This document shows, one piece after another, positions 1 to 11,943 of a DNA stretch of 64,000 nt. A model generated the notes under the pieces. It saw only the letters and a program-made list of their open reading frames with translations, searched no databases and was not told where the DNA came from. This stretch comes from Candidatus Polarisedimenticolia bacterium (lineage in GTDB: Bacteria > Acidobacteriota > Polarisedimenticolia > Gp22-AA2), in the NCBI GenBank assembly GCA_036001465.1, contig DASYUH010000015.1, forward strand, positions 1 through 64,000, in the 5' to 3' direction. How positions within the stretch are numbered: position 1 is the first letter of the stretch; each line of letters starts with the position of its first letter. The translations under genes were made by a program, and so were the position numbers.

Positions 1-2345
<2,345 letters not shown>

Positions 2346-2349
<4 letters not shown>

Positions 2350-3233
2350 CACTGTTGTTGCGGATCCTCAGGTTTCCGCTGACCCGCTTGCTGATCGCCG
2401 CGAGCGCGCTCGGCGGGACGTGGTACGCCGTCCAGCTCCTCCTCGTGGCCACGGGAGCGTCGACCGACATCGGCGATCCGGTCTCGTCTCCCCACCTGGC
2501 GTCGATCGCCACGGCCGTCGCCTTCGCGCTGGTCTACGTTCTGTATGTCCTTCTGGTGGAGCGCCGGCGGGTGCGCGAGCTGTCCCCCAAGGGGGCCCTG
2601 CTCGAGCTTCTGGCCGGCGGCTTCGTCGGCGCGGGCCTGTTCACACTAACCATCGTCTCGATCTGGGCCGCCGGCGGCTATGACGTGGCCGGGTGGAATG
2701 GCGTCATGGCGGCGGCGCCGGCGCTGTCCCTGGCCCTGGGATCGGGGTTCGCCGAGGAGATCCTGGTCCGTGGCGTGATCTTCAGGATCACCGAGGAGGG
2801 GCTCGGGACGTGGCTGGCGATCGCGATCTCGTCGGCGCTGTTCGGCCTGGCGCACGCCGCGAATCCAAATGCCTCGACGGTCAGCGTCGTCGCGATCGCG
2901 CTCGAGGCCGGCGTCCTGCTCGCCGCCGCGTTCATCCTGACGCGCAGGCTGTGGCTCGCGATCGGCCTGCATGCCGCCTGGAATTTCGTCCAGGGGGGCG
3001 TGTTCGGCGTCGCCGTCTCGGGACATACCATGGGCGGTCTCCTGAACGGCCGGCTGAGCGGCCCCGCGATCCTGTCCGGCGGCGAGTTCGGCGCCGAGGC
3101 CTCGGTCTTCGCGGTGGTCTACTGCCTGGCGGCCGGCGTGTTCCTCCTGGTCAAGGCGCACGGGTTGAAGCGCTTCATCGCAGTCCCCTGGCGGCGGCGC
3201 TTGCCCGCAACGGCTCCGCCGGTCGCATGCTGA
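2346..3233 (+). CDS. CPBP-family intramembrane metalloprotease (Abi/CAAX-like)
   Basis: A 295-residue polytopic membrane protein with the hallmarks of the CPBP (Rce1/Abi) intramembrane glutamic protease family. These are the EExxxR motif (EEILVRG, E137-E138), the FGLAHA motif with H170, and LHAAWNF with H209 and N213, all on predicted membrane helices. Family members cleave membrane-embedded substrates such as prenylated or peptide precursors; the substrate here cannot be told. The ATG at 2346 lies inside the uvrA stop (ATGA), and the 3' end overlaps the following GNAT gene by 7 nt, so the protein is made as part of a coupled run of genes. All three catalytic motifs are intact, so an active enzyme is inferred. 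Confidence 0.9.
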
Positions 3234-3736
3234 AGCACGCGGGACCCCTACCGGAGGGGAGCCGCGTGCGCCTGCGGCCGACACGCCCCGACGACCTGGA
3301 CTGGGTGATGGCCGCCGAGGGGCACCCCGAGAACCGCCCGTTCGTGGCGCAGTGGACTCGCGCGCAGCACGAGGAGACTCTCACGCACCCCGATCAAGCG
3401 CACCTGGTCATCGAGAGCCTGGCCGACGGCCGGACAGCGGGCTATGTCATCCTCGCCGGCCTGGCGTCGCCCCGGGACGCCGTCGAGCTCCGGCGGATTG
3501 TGGTCACCGAGAAGGGGCGCGGATACGGCCGCGAGACGCTGCGCCTGATCGCCGGGCTGGCCCTCGACGTTCTCGGGACCAGGAGGCTGTGGCTCGACGT
3601 GCGCGCCAACAACCCGAGGGCGTGGCGGCTGTACGAACAGGAAGGGTACTCGGCCGAGAGCACCACGCCCGACGGGCTCACGATCCTGTCGATCATCCGG
3701 GAGCGCGGGCGTCCCGGGAAGGGGGAAAGCGAATGA
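3227..3736 (+). CDS. GNAT-family N-acetyltransferase
   Basis: A 169-residue single-domain GNAT acyltransferase. The N-terminal beta strand/helix (VRLRPTRPDDLDWV) is typical of the family. The acetyl-CoA binding loop is visible as ELRRIVVTEKGRGYGRETLRL, and the C-terminal LDVRANNPRAWRLYEQEGY segment is the motif B helix typical of RimJ/RimL-like enzymes, which acetylate amino groups of proteins or small molecules. The substrate is unknown. The ATG at 3227 overlaps the end of the CPBP gene, and the stop overlaps the next start (ATGA at 3733), so it sits in the middle of a coupled operon with a dehydrogenase and an S9 peptidase. Confidence 0.93.
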   Translation: MLKHAGPLPEGSRVRLRPTRPDDLDWVMAAEGHPENRPFVAQWTRAQHEETLTHPDQAHLVIESLADGRTAGYVILAGLASPRDAVELRRIVVTEKGRGYGRETLRLIAGLALDVLGTRRLWLDVRANNPRAWRLYEQEGYSAESTTPDGLTILSIIRERGRPGKGESE

Positions 3737-4631
3737 CCGCAGCCGCAAAAGCGCCGGTCGGCTTCATCGGATTGGGAATCATGGGGGCCCCGATGGCCGG
3801 GCACATTCTCAAGGGGGGGCATCCCCTGACCGTGTTCAACCGCACGCGGTCGAAGACCGCCGACCTGGAGGCGCGGGGCGCCAGCGGCGCCGGCTCTCCG
3901 GCCGAGGTCGCGGAGCGGTCCGAGATCGTCATCACCATGGTCTCCGACACCCCGGACGTCGAGCAGGTGGTGGCCGGTCCGCGGGGGGTCCTCGAGGGGA
4001 TCCGCCCCGGAACGGTGGTCGTCGACATGAGCACCGTCGCGCCGGCTCTCGAGCGCCGTCTGGACGGCCTGCTGCGCGAGCGCGGCGCATCGCTCCTCGA
4101 TGCGCCGGTGTCGGGCGGCGACGTCGGGGCGAGGAACGCGACCCTCGCCATCATGGCCGGCGGCGATCGGCAGGCGTTCGAGCGCGTCCGGCCGGTGCTC
4201 GGCCTGCTGGGGAAAAGCCTCACCTACTGCGGCCCGTCGGGCAGCGGACAGATCGCCAAGTTGTGCAATCAGATCCTGATTTCGGTGACGCTCCTGGGGG
4301 TCAGCGAGGCGCTGGTCTTCGCCCGCAGGAACGGTCTCGATCCCGAAGTCATGATCGAGGCGGTCTCCGGAGGCGCGGCCCAGAGCTGGCAATTGACAAA
4401 TCTGGGCCCGCGGATTATTAAGCGGGACTTCGCGCCCGGCTTCATGGTCGATCTGGTACAAAAGGACCTGCGGCTGGTCCTGGAGGCCGCCGAGACCGCC
4501 GGCGTTTCACTGCCTGCAACGGGGCTGGTGCACCAGCTGTTCCGTTCGGCGCAGGCGCACGGCTCCGGCCGGGAGGGGACGCAAAGCCTGGGAAAGGTTG
4601 TGGAGCGGTTGTCCGTTCTGGAGGGAAGACC

Positions 4632-4635
<4 letters not shown>
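3733..4635 (+). CDS. NAD(P)-dependent beta-hydroxyacid dehydrogenase (3-hydroxyisobutyrate dehydrogenase family)
   Basis: A 300-residue protein of normal family length. It has an N-terminal Rossmann domain starting with FIGLGIMGAPMAGHI (GxGxMGxxMA dinucleotide motif), followed by the FNRT segment that selects the cofactor phosphate. The substrate motif DAPVSGGDVGA is next, and the catalytic-lysine motif GSGQIAKLCNQ precedes the all-helical C-terminal domain. Family members (HIBADH, tartronate semialdehyde reductase, GLYR1-like succinic semialdehyde reductases) interconvert short beta-hydroxyacids or aldehydes with NAD(P)+. The precise substrate cannot be assigned from this neighbourhood. Start and stop both overlap neighbours by 4 nt (ATGA). 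Confidence 0.93.
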
Positions 4636-6671
<2,036 letters not shown>

Positions 6672-6725
6672 GGGGCGGGCGCCACCACTCATTGCAGGGC
6701 GGCGGCGCCTGCTGCACCGCGGCGC

Positions 6726-7262
6726 CTACTCGGACGATGAGTGGTCGTGCACGATGCGCCAGCCTTCCGGCAGGCGCTTCAGGATCACCGTGTACAAACC
6801 GGTCAGCTTCCTGCCGCCGGAGAGGGTGAGGTTCCAGCGGCCGTGCCCGACCGCGGAATCGGGCCCCAGCATCTCGATCGTGTCCTCAGTGAAATCGAGC
6901 CGGCCCATCTCTTTTCCCTCCGATCGGTAGCGCTTGTGATAGCGCTCCAGCGTGGCCTCCCAGCCACGCGTGACCGTGCCGCCCGAGTAGAACGTGAGGT
7001 CCGGTGATTTCCAGTAGCCCTGCATGTACCCCTCGAGATCGCCGCGGTTCCACGCCTTCTCTTGCTGGACGAGGACCATCCGGATGGGATGCTCCTCCGC
7101 CTTCACCGTCCCCTCGGCTAACGCGGCCGTCTGATCGACGGAGTCCCCGCCTAGTGCGACGACCAGCACACACGCACATAGCCCTGCCAGGATCAGCAGT
7201 TGGAAGGAGTATCGTTCCCCTCTCGCAACCCTGCCCGCCACGTGTTTGAGTCTCGTCATCAT
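6726..7262 (-). CDS. Exported SnoaL/DUF4440-like (NTF2-fold) protein
   Basis: A 178-residue protein with a membrane-spanning or signal segment near residues 20-40 (FQLLILAGLCACVLVVAL), then a single NTF2-fold domain of the DUF4440 type. The typical features are EKAWNRGDLEGYMQGYW, the aromatic TFYSGG turn, RWNLTLSGGRKLTGLYTVILKR and a final WRIVHDHSS strand. Such domains are small binding or catalytic cones, often of unknown function. I chose the ATG at 7262 because GGAG lies 7 nt upstream; a TTG at 7289 is the only earlier option. The gene begins the lower-G+C island that continues through the TonB receptor. Confidence 0.8.
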   Translation of the reverse strand: MMTRLKHVAGRVARGERYSFQLLILAGLCACVLVVALGGDSVDQTAALAEGTVKAEEHPIRMVLVQQEKAWNRGDLEGYMQGYWKSPDLTFYSGGTVTRGWEATLERYHKRYRSEGKEMGRLDFTEDTIEMLGPDSAVGHGRWNLTLSGGRKLTGLYTVILKRLPEGWRIVHDHSSSE

Positions 7263-7305
7263 TGGATTGCTCCGGTCGTTACTCCTCAAGCCGCCGAAAC
7301 GCAGT

Positions 7306-7346
7306 CAGGGGCTCGGCTGACATATGGTGCCTCAGCCGAGCCCCTG
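7306..7346. repeat. Perfect 15-bp inverted repeat (strong hairpin)
   Basis: Left arm CAGGGGCTCGGCTGA (7306-7320) and right arm TCAGCCGAGCCCCTG (7332-7346) are perfectly complementary around an 11-nt loop. It lies 47 nt beyond the stop of the small Cys-rich gene and ahead of the DUF4440-like gene, both on the minus strand. There is no U-tract after the stem on either strand. It could be a transcript-stabilising or processing hairpin, a factor-assisted terminator, or a short palindromic repeat. Confidence 0.75.
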
Positions 7347-7392
7347 AAAATACGCCTGTCTCTTACCGTTGTCCCAAACGATCCTGTTTAGA

Positions 7393-7725
7393 CTAGGCGC
7401 ACACGCACCCCACGAACCCCGGATTCCTACACCAGCCGCTGCCCGACTCGCAACAAGCGTCGCATTCAGCATTGGTATAGCAGATGACCCCAGGGCATCT
7501 CAGGTCTGACGGACCCGAAATCCCTGCGGGTGCGAGCGCGCCGTTGTCCATGACTGACATACCAAGCTCTCCGGCCTCTGCACAGGGCTGGGGCGTGTTC
7601 TCAGAGAGCAGTGCTATTCCACTGGATGCGCGGGAGCCTGAGCCGAAGTTACCCGTGGCGTAACCGCCGACCAACACGATACTGACCAGGATCAGTGTCA
7701 AGAGAGTCCATGACTTGGGTTTCAT
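7393..7725 (-). CDS. Small secreted Cys-rich protein, function unknown
   Basis: A 110-residue protein not recognised as any named family. An N-terminal hydrophobic segment after two lysines (MKPKSWTLLTLILVSIVLVG) looks like a Sec signal. The C-terminal ~40 residues hold eight cysteines (CPGVICYTNAECDACC, GWCRNPGFVGCVC), probably a disulfide-knotted mini-domain active outside the cytoplasm. The ATG at 7725 is chosen because a GGGGG Shine-Dalgarno-like run lies 4-8 nt upstream; the reading frame stays open to 7812 without such a signal. It is followed by a perfect hairpin and sits head-to-head, across a gene-free spacer, with a TonB receptor. Base composition is less G+C-rich than the flanks. 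Confidence 0.6.
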   Translation of the reverse strand: MKPKSWTLLTLILVSIVLVGGYATGNFGSGSRASSGIALLSENTPQPCAEAGELGMSVMDNGALAPAGISGPSDLRCPGVICYTNAECDACCESGSGWCRNPGFVGCVCA

Positions 7726-8182
7726 TTCAACCCCCAGACAGGAATTGGTGCTCGTGGCTGCGTCCCGGGGATCCATGAACTCTACGCAGTACGAACAGCG
7801 TTGAAGTGCCAACGAGACAGGCTTGGTTTTGTGTCTTTCACGAGACCTGGGGCCGTGTCAACAAGAATTTTGATTATAATTCCATCCGTGGCTCGTCCGA
7901 TGTAAACTGGCAAACAGACTTGGCGATTCTCTTAGGGCCAGCTTCCACGAAAATGGCTAGACCACGTGAAACTCGTGAGTTGCGCCTTGTCGTCGTGGGT
8001 GCAACAAGAATCGCAGACCCCATGCCGATGGGGCACTGCAAGTTCTACGCTGACATGTGCTGCACGAGTGTGAGGACGAATCCAATTGTTCACTCCAAAA
8101 TCGAGCAGGTAGCGACGAGATGAACACGATAGGGCTCCCAAGCGAAGTTCGGCTATAATGCCAACTAACTGGAATATCAGCG
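7726..8182. other. Gene-free, relatively A+T-rich divergent spacer
   Basis: This 457-nt spacer separates the Cys-rich peptide gene from the TonB receptor. Open frames exist (for example 7806-8123 plus, 7932-8240 minus), but they have no codon bias, no ribosome site and no recognisable motif. Two TATAAT hexamers occur (7875-7880 and 8154-8159), consistent with a promoter region. The base composition contrasts with the G+C-rich core of the window. Confidence 0.6.
8154..8159 (+). promoter_or_regulatory. Candidate -10 element for the TonB receptor gene
   Basis: A perfect TATAAT lies 23 nt upstream of the ATG at 8183, which would place transcription start near 8166 and give a ~17-nt leader. No good -35 hexamer is visible at the usual spacing, so this is only a candidate. 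Confidence 0.35.
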
Positions 8183-11100
8183 ATGTCTTGGCTCGATAAG
8201 TGCTCCCGCCGAGTGTCCATGCTGGCGTTTGTGTGCGCAAGCATTTTCTCGCCTGCCTTTGCCGAGACGACCGGAGGAATTCGTGGAACCGTGACTGATC
8301 AGAACGGCTCTGTTCTCGAAGGAGTGTCCATCATGATCAGCAGCACGAGTCAAACGGTGAGCGGTCGAGGCACTTTATCTGACCGGACGGGAGTCTTCCA
8401 GGTGACCTCACTGCCGCCCGCCGGCGATTATGTCGTCAGCGTTTCGTGCCCAGGCTTTGCGAGCACAATTCTTTCCGCGATCGAAGTGTGGTCGGGACGC
8501 ACGTCAATGGTTCGCATCATGCTCGCGCCAGCCACGCAGTTACGTGAACGCGTCGAAGTGCGGGCGCATCCTCAGATGATCGACGTCGACAATCCGACCA
8601 CGGAGACGCGTTTCGGTTCCGAGTTCATCGAAGCGCTGCCGCTCCTGGGCAGGAACTACCAGGACGTCCTTGCGCTGGCCCCTGGCGTGACCGATGTCGA
8701 CGGCGACGGGAACCCGAACATCCACGGCGCACGGGATACCAGCGTCGTCACGCTCGTCGACGGGGTGAGCACGACGGATCCATTGACGGGCAAGCTGGGA
8801 GCGCAGCTGAATATCGAGTCGATCCAGGAGATCGAGATCAAGACATCGGGAGCGACCGCCGAGTTCAGCCGTGCTCAGGGGGGCTTCGCGAACATCATCA
8901 CCAAATCGGGAGGCAACCAGTTCGGTGGGGCGTTCAAGTTCTTCTGGCGCGGCTCGCTGCTGGACGGTGATGGCGCGGGCATCGATGACGCGCGATTGCA
9001 CGCAGGCATAGGCGAACTCGAACTACGCGGCCTCGTGTTCAATGATTTTCTGCCATTCCTGTCCTTCGAAGGCCCCATCGTGAGGGACCGTGCCTGGTTT
9101 TTCATGGCCCACGAATACGTGCAAACCGAGGAGCCGGTCAACGCCCTCAATCTCGCGTTCGTACGTGGCGTGCGTGAGTTCCGTGACTTCGTCAAGTTGA
9201 CCTGGCAGATCGCCGCCAACCATCGCGCCGCCCTCTCGTTCAACTACGACCCGCAGAAGTATCTCAATCAGGGGCTGAACAGCTTCACCGCCCCGGAGAG
9301 TGGCTACGAGCTCAAGGCAGGTGGAACGGTCATCACGATGAAGGTAACCTCCATTCTGAGTCCGCTCGTCGCACTGGAGACATCCGTCTCCAATTTTGTC
9401 GGCAGGCCCGGTCTGGTCCCGAATCTTGACCGCGATACGAACGGCAATGGAGCTCTCTACTATGACCGGAACCGGAATGGCTATCCCGAAGCGTCGGAAC
9501 GCGACCCCGGGGACGATTTCGACCGCGATGGGTTCTTCGACGTGTTCGAAGATGCAAACCACAATGGCAAGCTGGACCCCGGGGAGGATCTGGATCACGA
9601 CGGGCGCCTGACACCCAGTTTCGGATGCGAGGGGGCCCTCAGGGAGGACTTGGACTGCGACGGGAACCTGGATCGTCAGAATGAAGACGCTGACGGCAAT
9701 GGTCTATTTGACTTCGTGCACGAGGATCTCGATGGTGATCGTCGACTCGACCTCGGAGTCGAGGATCGGAATGGCAATCACCGGCTTGACGATGCCCCTG
9801 TGCCGTCTGATGTGTATCCCTACGGCCACCTTGTTCCAATCCTTCCCGATCGCGATTTCACCATCGGTGAACTAACTGGCATCATCACCGGCCCCTACTT
9901 CGAGGACTATTCCGACCGGAGAAAGCGATTCACGTTTCGCCAGGACCTGGGCGTCTTCGTGCCACAGGCTGGCGGATCACACGACCTGAAATTCGGACTG
10001 TCGGCGGAGCGTGAGAGATTTTCCAGAACTACCCGAGTCGGGGACATCATGTCCCTGCTCGAACCCAACGACTGCGCGAACACTCTTCAGGAGGTTGTCG
10101 AGAACGCCAGGAACGGCGTGGAGAGCAATTTCTTCTGCACCCTTCAATCCGATTTGCCAACAGTCAAGGCGATCCTTCACACGGAGCCAAGGGTTGACAA
10201 CGAGGCGACCAATCTGACAACAGGGCTCTACATCCAGGATAGCTTCAAGCCTCATCCGAACCTGAGCCTTGGTCTTGGCTTGAGGCTTGACCGCGAGCAG
10301 ACCGATTCCTTCGGCTACTCCTATTTCGACCCGGTCGCTCAGTCGGCCCCCTTCAATCGGGTGAATGCACTCGCGGGCGGTGAGTTCGGCCTCGACGATT
10401 TTCTGCTGGGCGACAACAACGGGGTGCAAAGCTTCGGAATACTTGGCGATCCCCTGATTTCCGGGAATCGTCAGGCCGCAGCCTATCTCACGGACCCGAT
10501 GCGGGTGGGGGCGCTCTCACGCCTGACGCGACATCACTCAGATATCAGCTTCGGATCGTCTCAAACGAACCTGTTCATAGGTGATCTTTTCTCCGGCGGG
10601 GAGCTGGACACGACAAAACTCCAGTCGGTCGGCATCAGGCCGCAGCGGGCGGAACGTTTCCGGCTTACCAACAACAACCTCTCGCCCCGCCTATCGGTGT
10701 CCTGGGACCCGGCTGCCAATGGGCGGACGAAGCTATTCGCCACCTGGGGCCGCTACTTCGACAAGCTGTTCCTGAGCACGATCGTGGCAGAGAAGGGACC
10801 CGATCAGCTGAACCGGTACTACTTATTCGACGAAACTGGCGTCAGAAAATCCCTAGGAGTCTTGGGTGTGGCGGTCACCGGGACCCCGAACCACTACATT
10901 GGCACCCTGATTTCGAAGTCACCTCCGTCAACCACGCAGATCGACCGCCAGCTCGGCACTCCCTTCAGTGACGAGTTCACCATCGGTTTAGAGAGAGAGC
11001 TGGCTCCCGATGTCGCCGTGGCAGTCACCTACGTCAACCGCCGCTATCGCGACCAGCTCCAGGACGTTGACGTCAATCATTCCCTGCGGTTTGGTCCAGA

Positions 11101-11887
11101 CGGCAAGCCCCTGGACGTCATCGGCGAGTTGGTGTTCGCGGGCGGAGGCAACGAGCTCCAGGCCAATCGCCTCCCGGACGGTCGTCCCGATCTCTATAGC
11201 AACAATGTGTTCTTCAACCAGATCCTGAGGATCGGCAACCTCAACGAGGGGTTCTACCACGGCCTCGAGTTGCGCTTGAGCAAGCGGCAGGCGCGCCGCT
11301 GGGAGTTGCAGGGCTCCTACACTTACTCGAGAGCACTGGGGGACGCCGAAGACTTCCAGTCGCGCCTGGGGAACGACCCCTCCACCGTCGAGTCAGAGTT
11401 CGGCTACCTTGATTTCGACCAGAGGCACGTCGTCAAAGTGAACGCCTCTACATTTCTGCCCAAGGACTGGCAGGTCGGCTTCGTGGGCAACTGGGCTTCG
11501 GGCCTGCCGTTCTCGATTGTGTCCCGCTTCTTCGCCTTGGACAACATCGACATGCAGCAGTTCAGGACGAGATATGGGTTCACGACGGTTGAGCCGGGAT
11601 CCGGCGCCCGCTTCCACAGCCTCCGTCGAAACAGTGAGCGCAACGACGCCACCCTCAACATCGACCTCGGAGTGCGAAAACACCTGGCTCTCGGGAAGGC
11701 AACCGCTGCCATCAGCCTGGATATCCTCAACCTTCTCAATTCCGACGACCTGCGCATTTTCACCTTCGAGCCCAACCGAGGTGACTTCAAGGCGGGCGAC
11801 GGCGTGCTCCTGGCCAGCCCACTTCAACTCGACGCTGAACGACGCTTCGGCCGTCGGTTCCAGGTCGGTTTTCAGCTGCGGTATTGA
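8183..11887 (+). CDS. TonB-dependent outer-membrane receptor with carboxypeptidase-regulatory domain and inserted Asp-rich calcium-type repeats
   Basis: A 1234-residue outer-membrane transporter. After a signal peptide (cleavage near AFA-ET) comes a CarboxypepD_reg-like beta-sandwich (about 28-115; GGIRGTVTDQNGSVLEGV). The plug domain follows (about 130-250; LPLLGRNYQDVLALAPGV, TLVDGVSTTDPLT, GGFANIITKSGGNQFGG), then a long barrel ending in an aromatic residue. Inserted in the barrel region, residues ~416-540 form a run of Asp/Asn/Gly-rich units (DRDTNGNG, DFDRDGFFDV, DANHNGKLD, DLDHDGRL, DADGNGLFD, DLDGDRRLD, DRNGNHRLD) that look like EF-hand/dockerin or thrombospondin type-3 calcium loops. 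This is the OmpA-related TonB receptor type abundant in Acidobacteriota; the ligand is unknown. Codon use is visibly less G+C-biased than in the uvrA or arg genes, suggesting transfer. Confidence 0.9.
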   Translation: MSWLDKCSRRVSMLAFVCASIFSPAFAETTGGIRGTVTDQNGSVLEGVSIMISSTSQTVSGRGTLSDRTGVFQVTSLPPAGDYVVSVSCPGFASTILSAIEVWSGRTSMVRIMLAPATQLRERVEVRAHPQMIDVDNPTTETRFGSEFIEALPLLGRNYQDVLALAPGVTDVDGDGNPNIHGARDTSVVTLVDGVSTTDPLTGKLGAQLNIESIQEIEIKTSGATAEFSRAQGGFANIITKSGGNQFGGAFKFFWRGSLLDGDGAGIDDARLHAGIGELELRGLVFNDFLPFLSFEGPIVRDRAWFFMAHEYVQTEEPVNALNLAFVRGVREFRDFVKLTWQIAANHRAALSFNYDPQKYLNQGLNSFTAPESGYELKAGGTVITMKVTSILSPLVALETSVSNFVGRPGLVPNLDRDTNGNGALYYDRNRNGYPEASERDPGDDFDRDGFFDVFEDANHNGKLDPGEDLDHDGRLTPSFGCEGALREDLDCDGNLDRQNEDADGNGLFDFVHEDLDGDRRLDLGVEDRNGNHRLDDAPVPSDVYPYGHLVPILPDRDFTIGELTGIITGPYFEDYSDRRKRFTFRQDLGVFVPQAGGSHDLKFGLSAERERFSRTTRVGDIMSLLEPNDCANTLQEVVENARNGVESNFFCTLQSDLPTVKAILHTEPRVDNEATNLTTGLYIQDSFKPHPNLSLGLGLRLDREQTDSFGYSYFDPVAQSAPFNRVNALAGGEFGLDDFLLGDNNGVQSFGILGDPLISGNRQAAAYLTDPMRVGALSRLTRHHSDISFGSSQTNLFIGDLFSGGELDTTKLQSVGIRPQRAERFRLTNNNLSPRLSVSWDPAANGRTKLFATWGRYFDKLFLSTIVAEKGPDQLNRYYLFDETGVRKSLGVLGVAVTGTPNHYIGTLISKSPPSTTQIDRQLGTPFSDEFTIGLERELAPDVAVAVTYVNRRYRDQLQDVDVNHSLRFGPDGKPLDVIGELVFAGGGNELQANRLPDGRPDLYSNNVFFNQILRIGNLNEGFYHGLELRLSKRQARRWELQGSYTYSRALGDAEDFQSRLGNDPSTVESEFGYLDFDQRHVVKVNASTFLPKDWQVGFVGNWASGLPFSIVSRFFALDNIDMQQFRTRYGFTTVEPGSGARFHSLRRNSERNDATLNIDLGVRKHLALGKATAAISLDILNLLNSDDLRIFTFEPNRGDFKAGDGVLLASPLQLDAERRFGRRFQVGFQLRY

Positions 11888-11931
11888 ATTACAGACACCA
11901 CTTTCTCCGCACCACGCTGCGCGCCAACATG

Positions 11932-11937
11932 TAGAAT
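11932..11937 (+). promoter_or_regulatory. Candidate -10 element giving a near-leaderless cbs transcript
   Basis: TAGAAT ends 6 nt before the ATG at 11944, and no Shine-Dalgarno precedes that ATG. Transcription would start at or within a base or two of the start codon. The same arrangement recurs at other operon heads in this window. Confidence 0.45.
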
Positions 11938-11943
11938 GCCCGC

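Noticed and set aside
7806-8123. 105-codon plus-strand frame in the A+T-rich spacer
   Set aside because: No coding bias, motif or ribosome site; it overlaps the promoter region of the TonB receptor and has no recognisable protein features.
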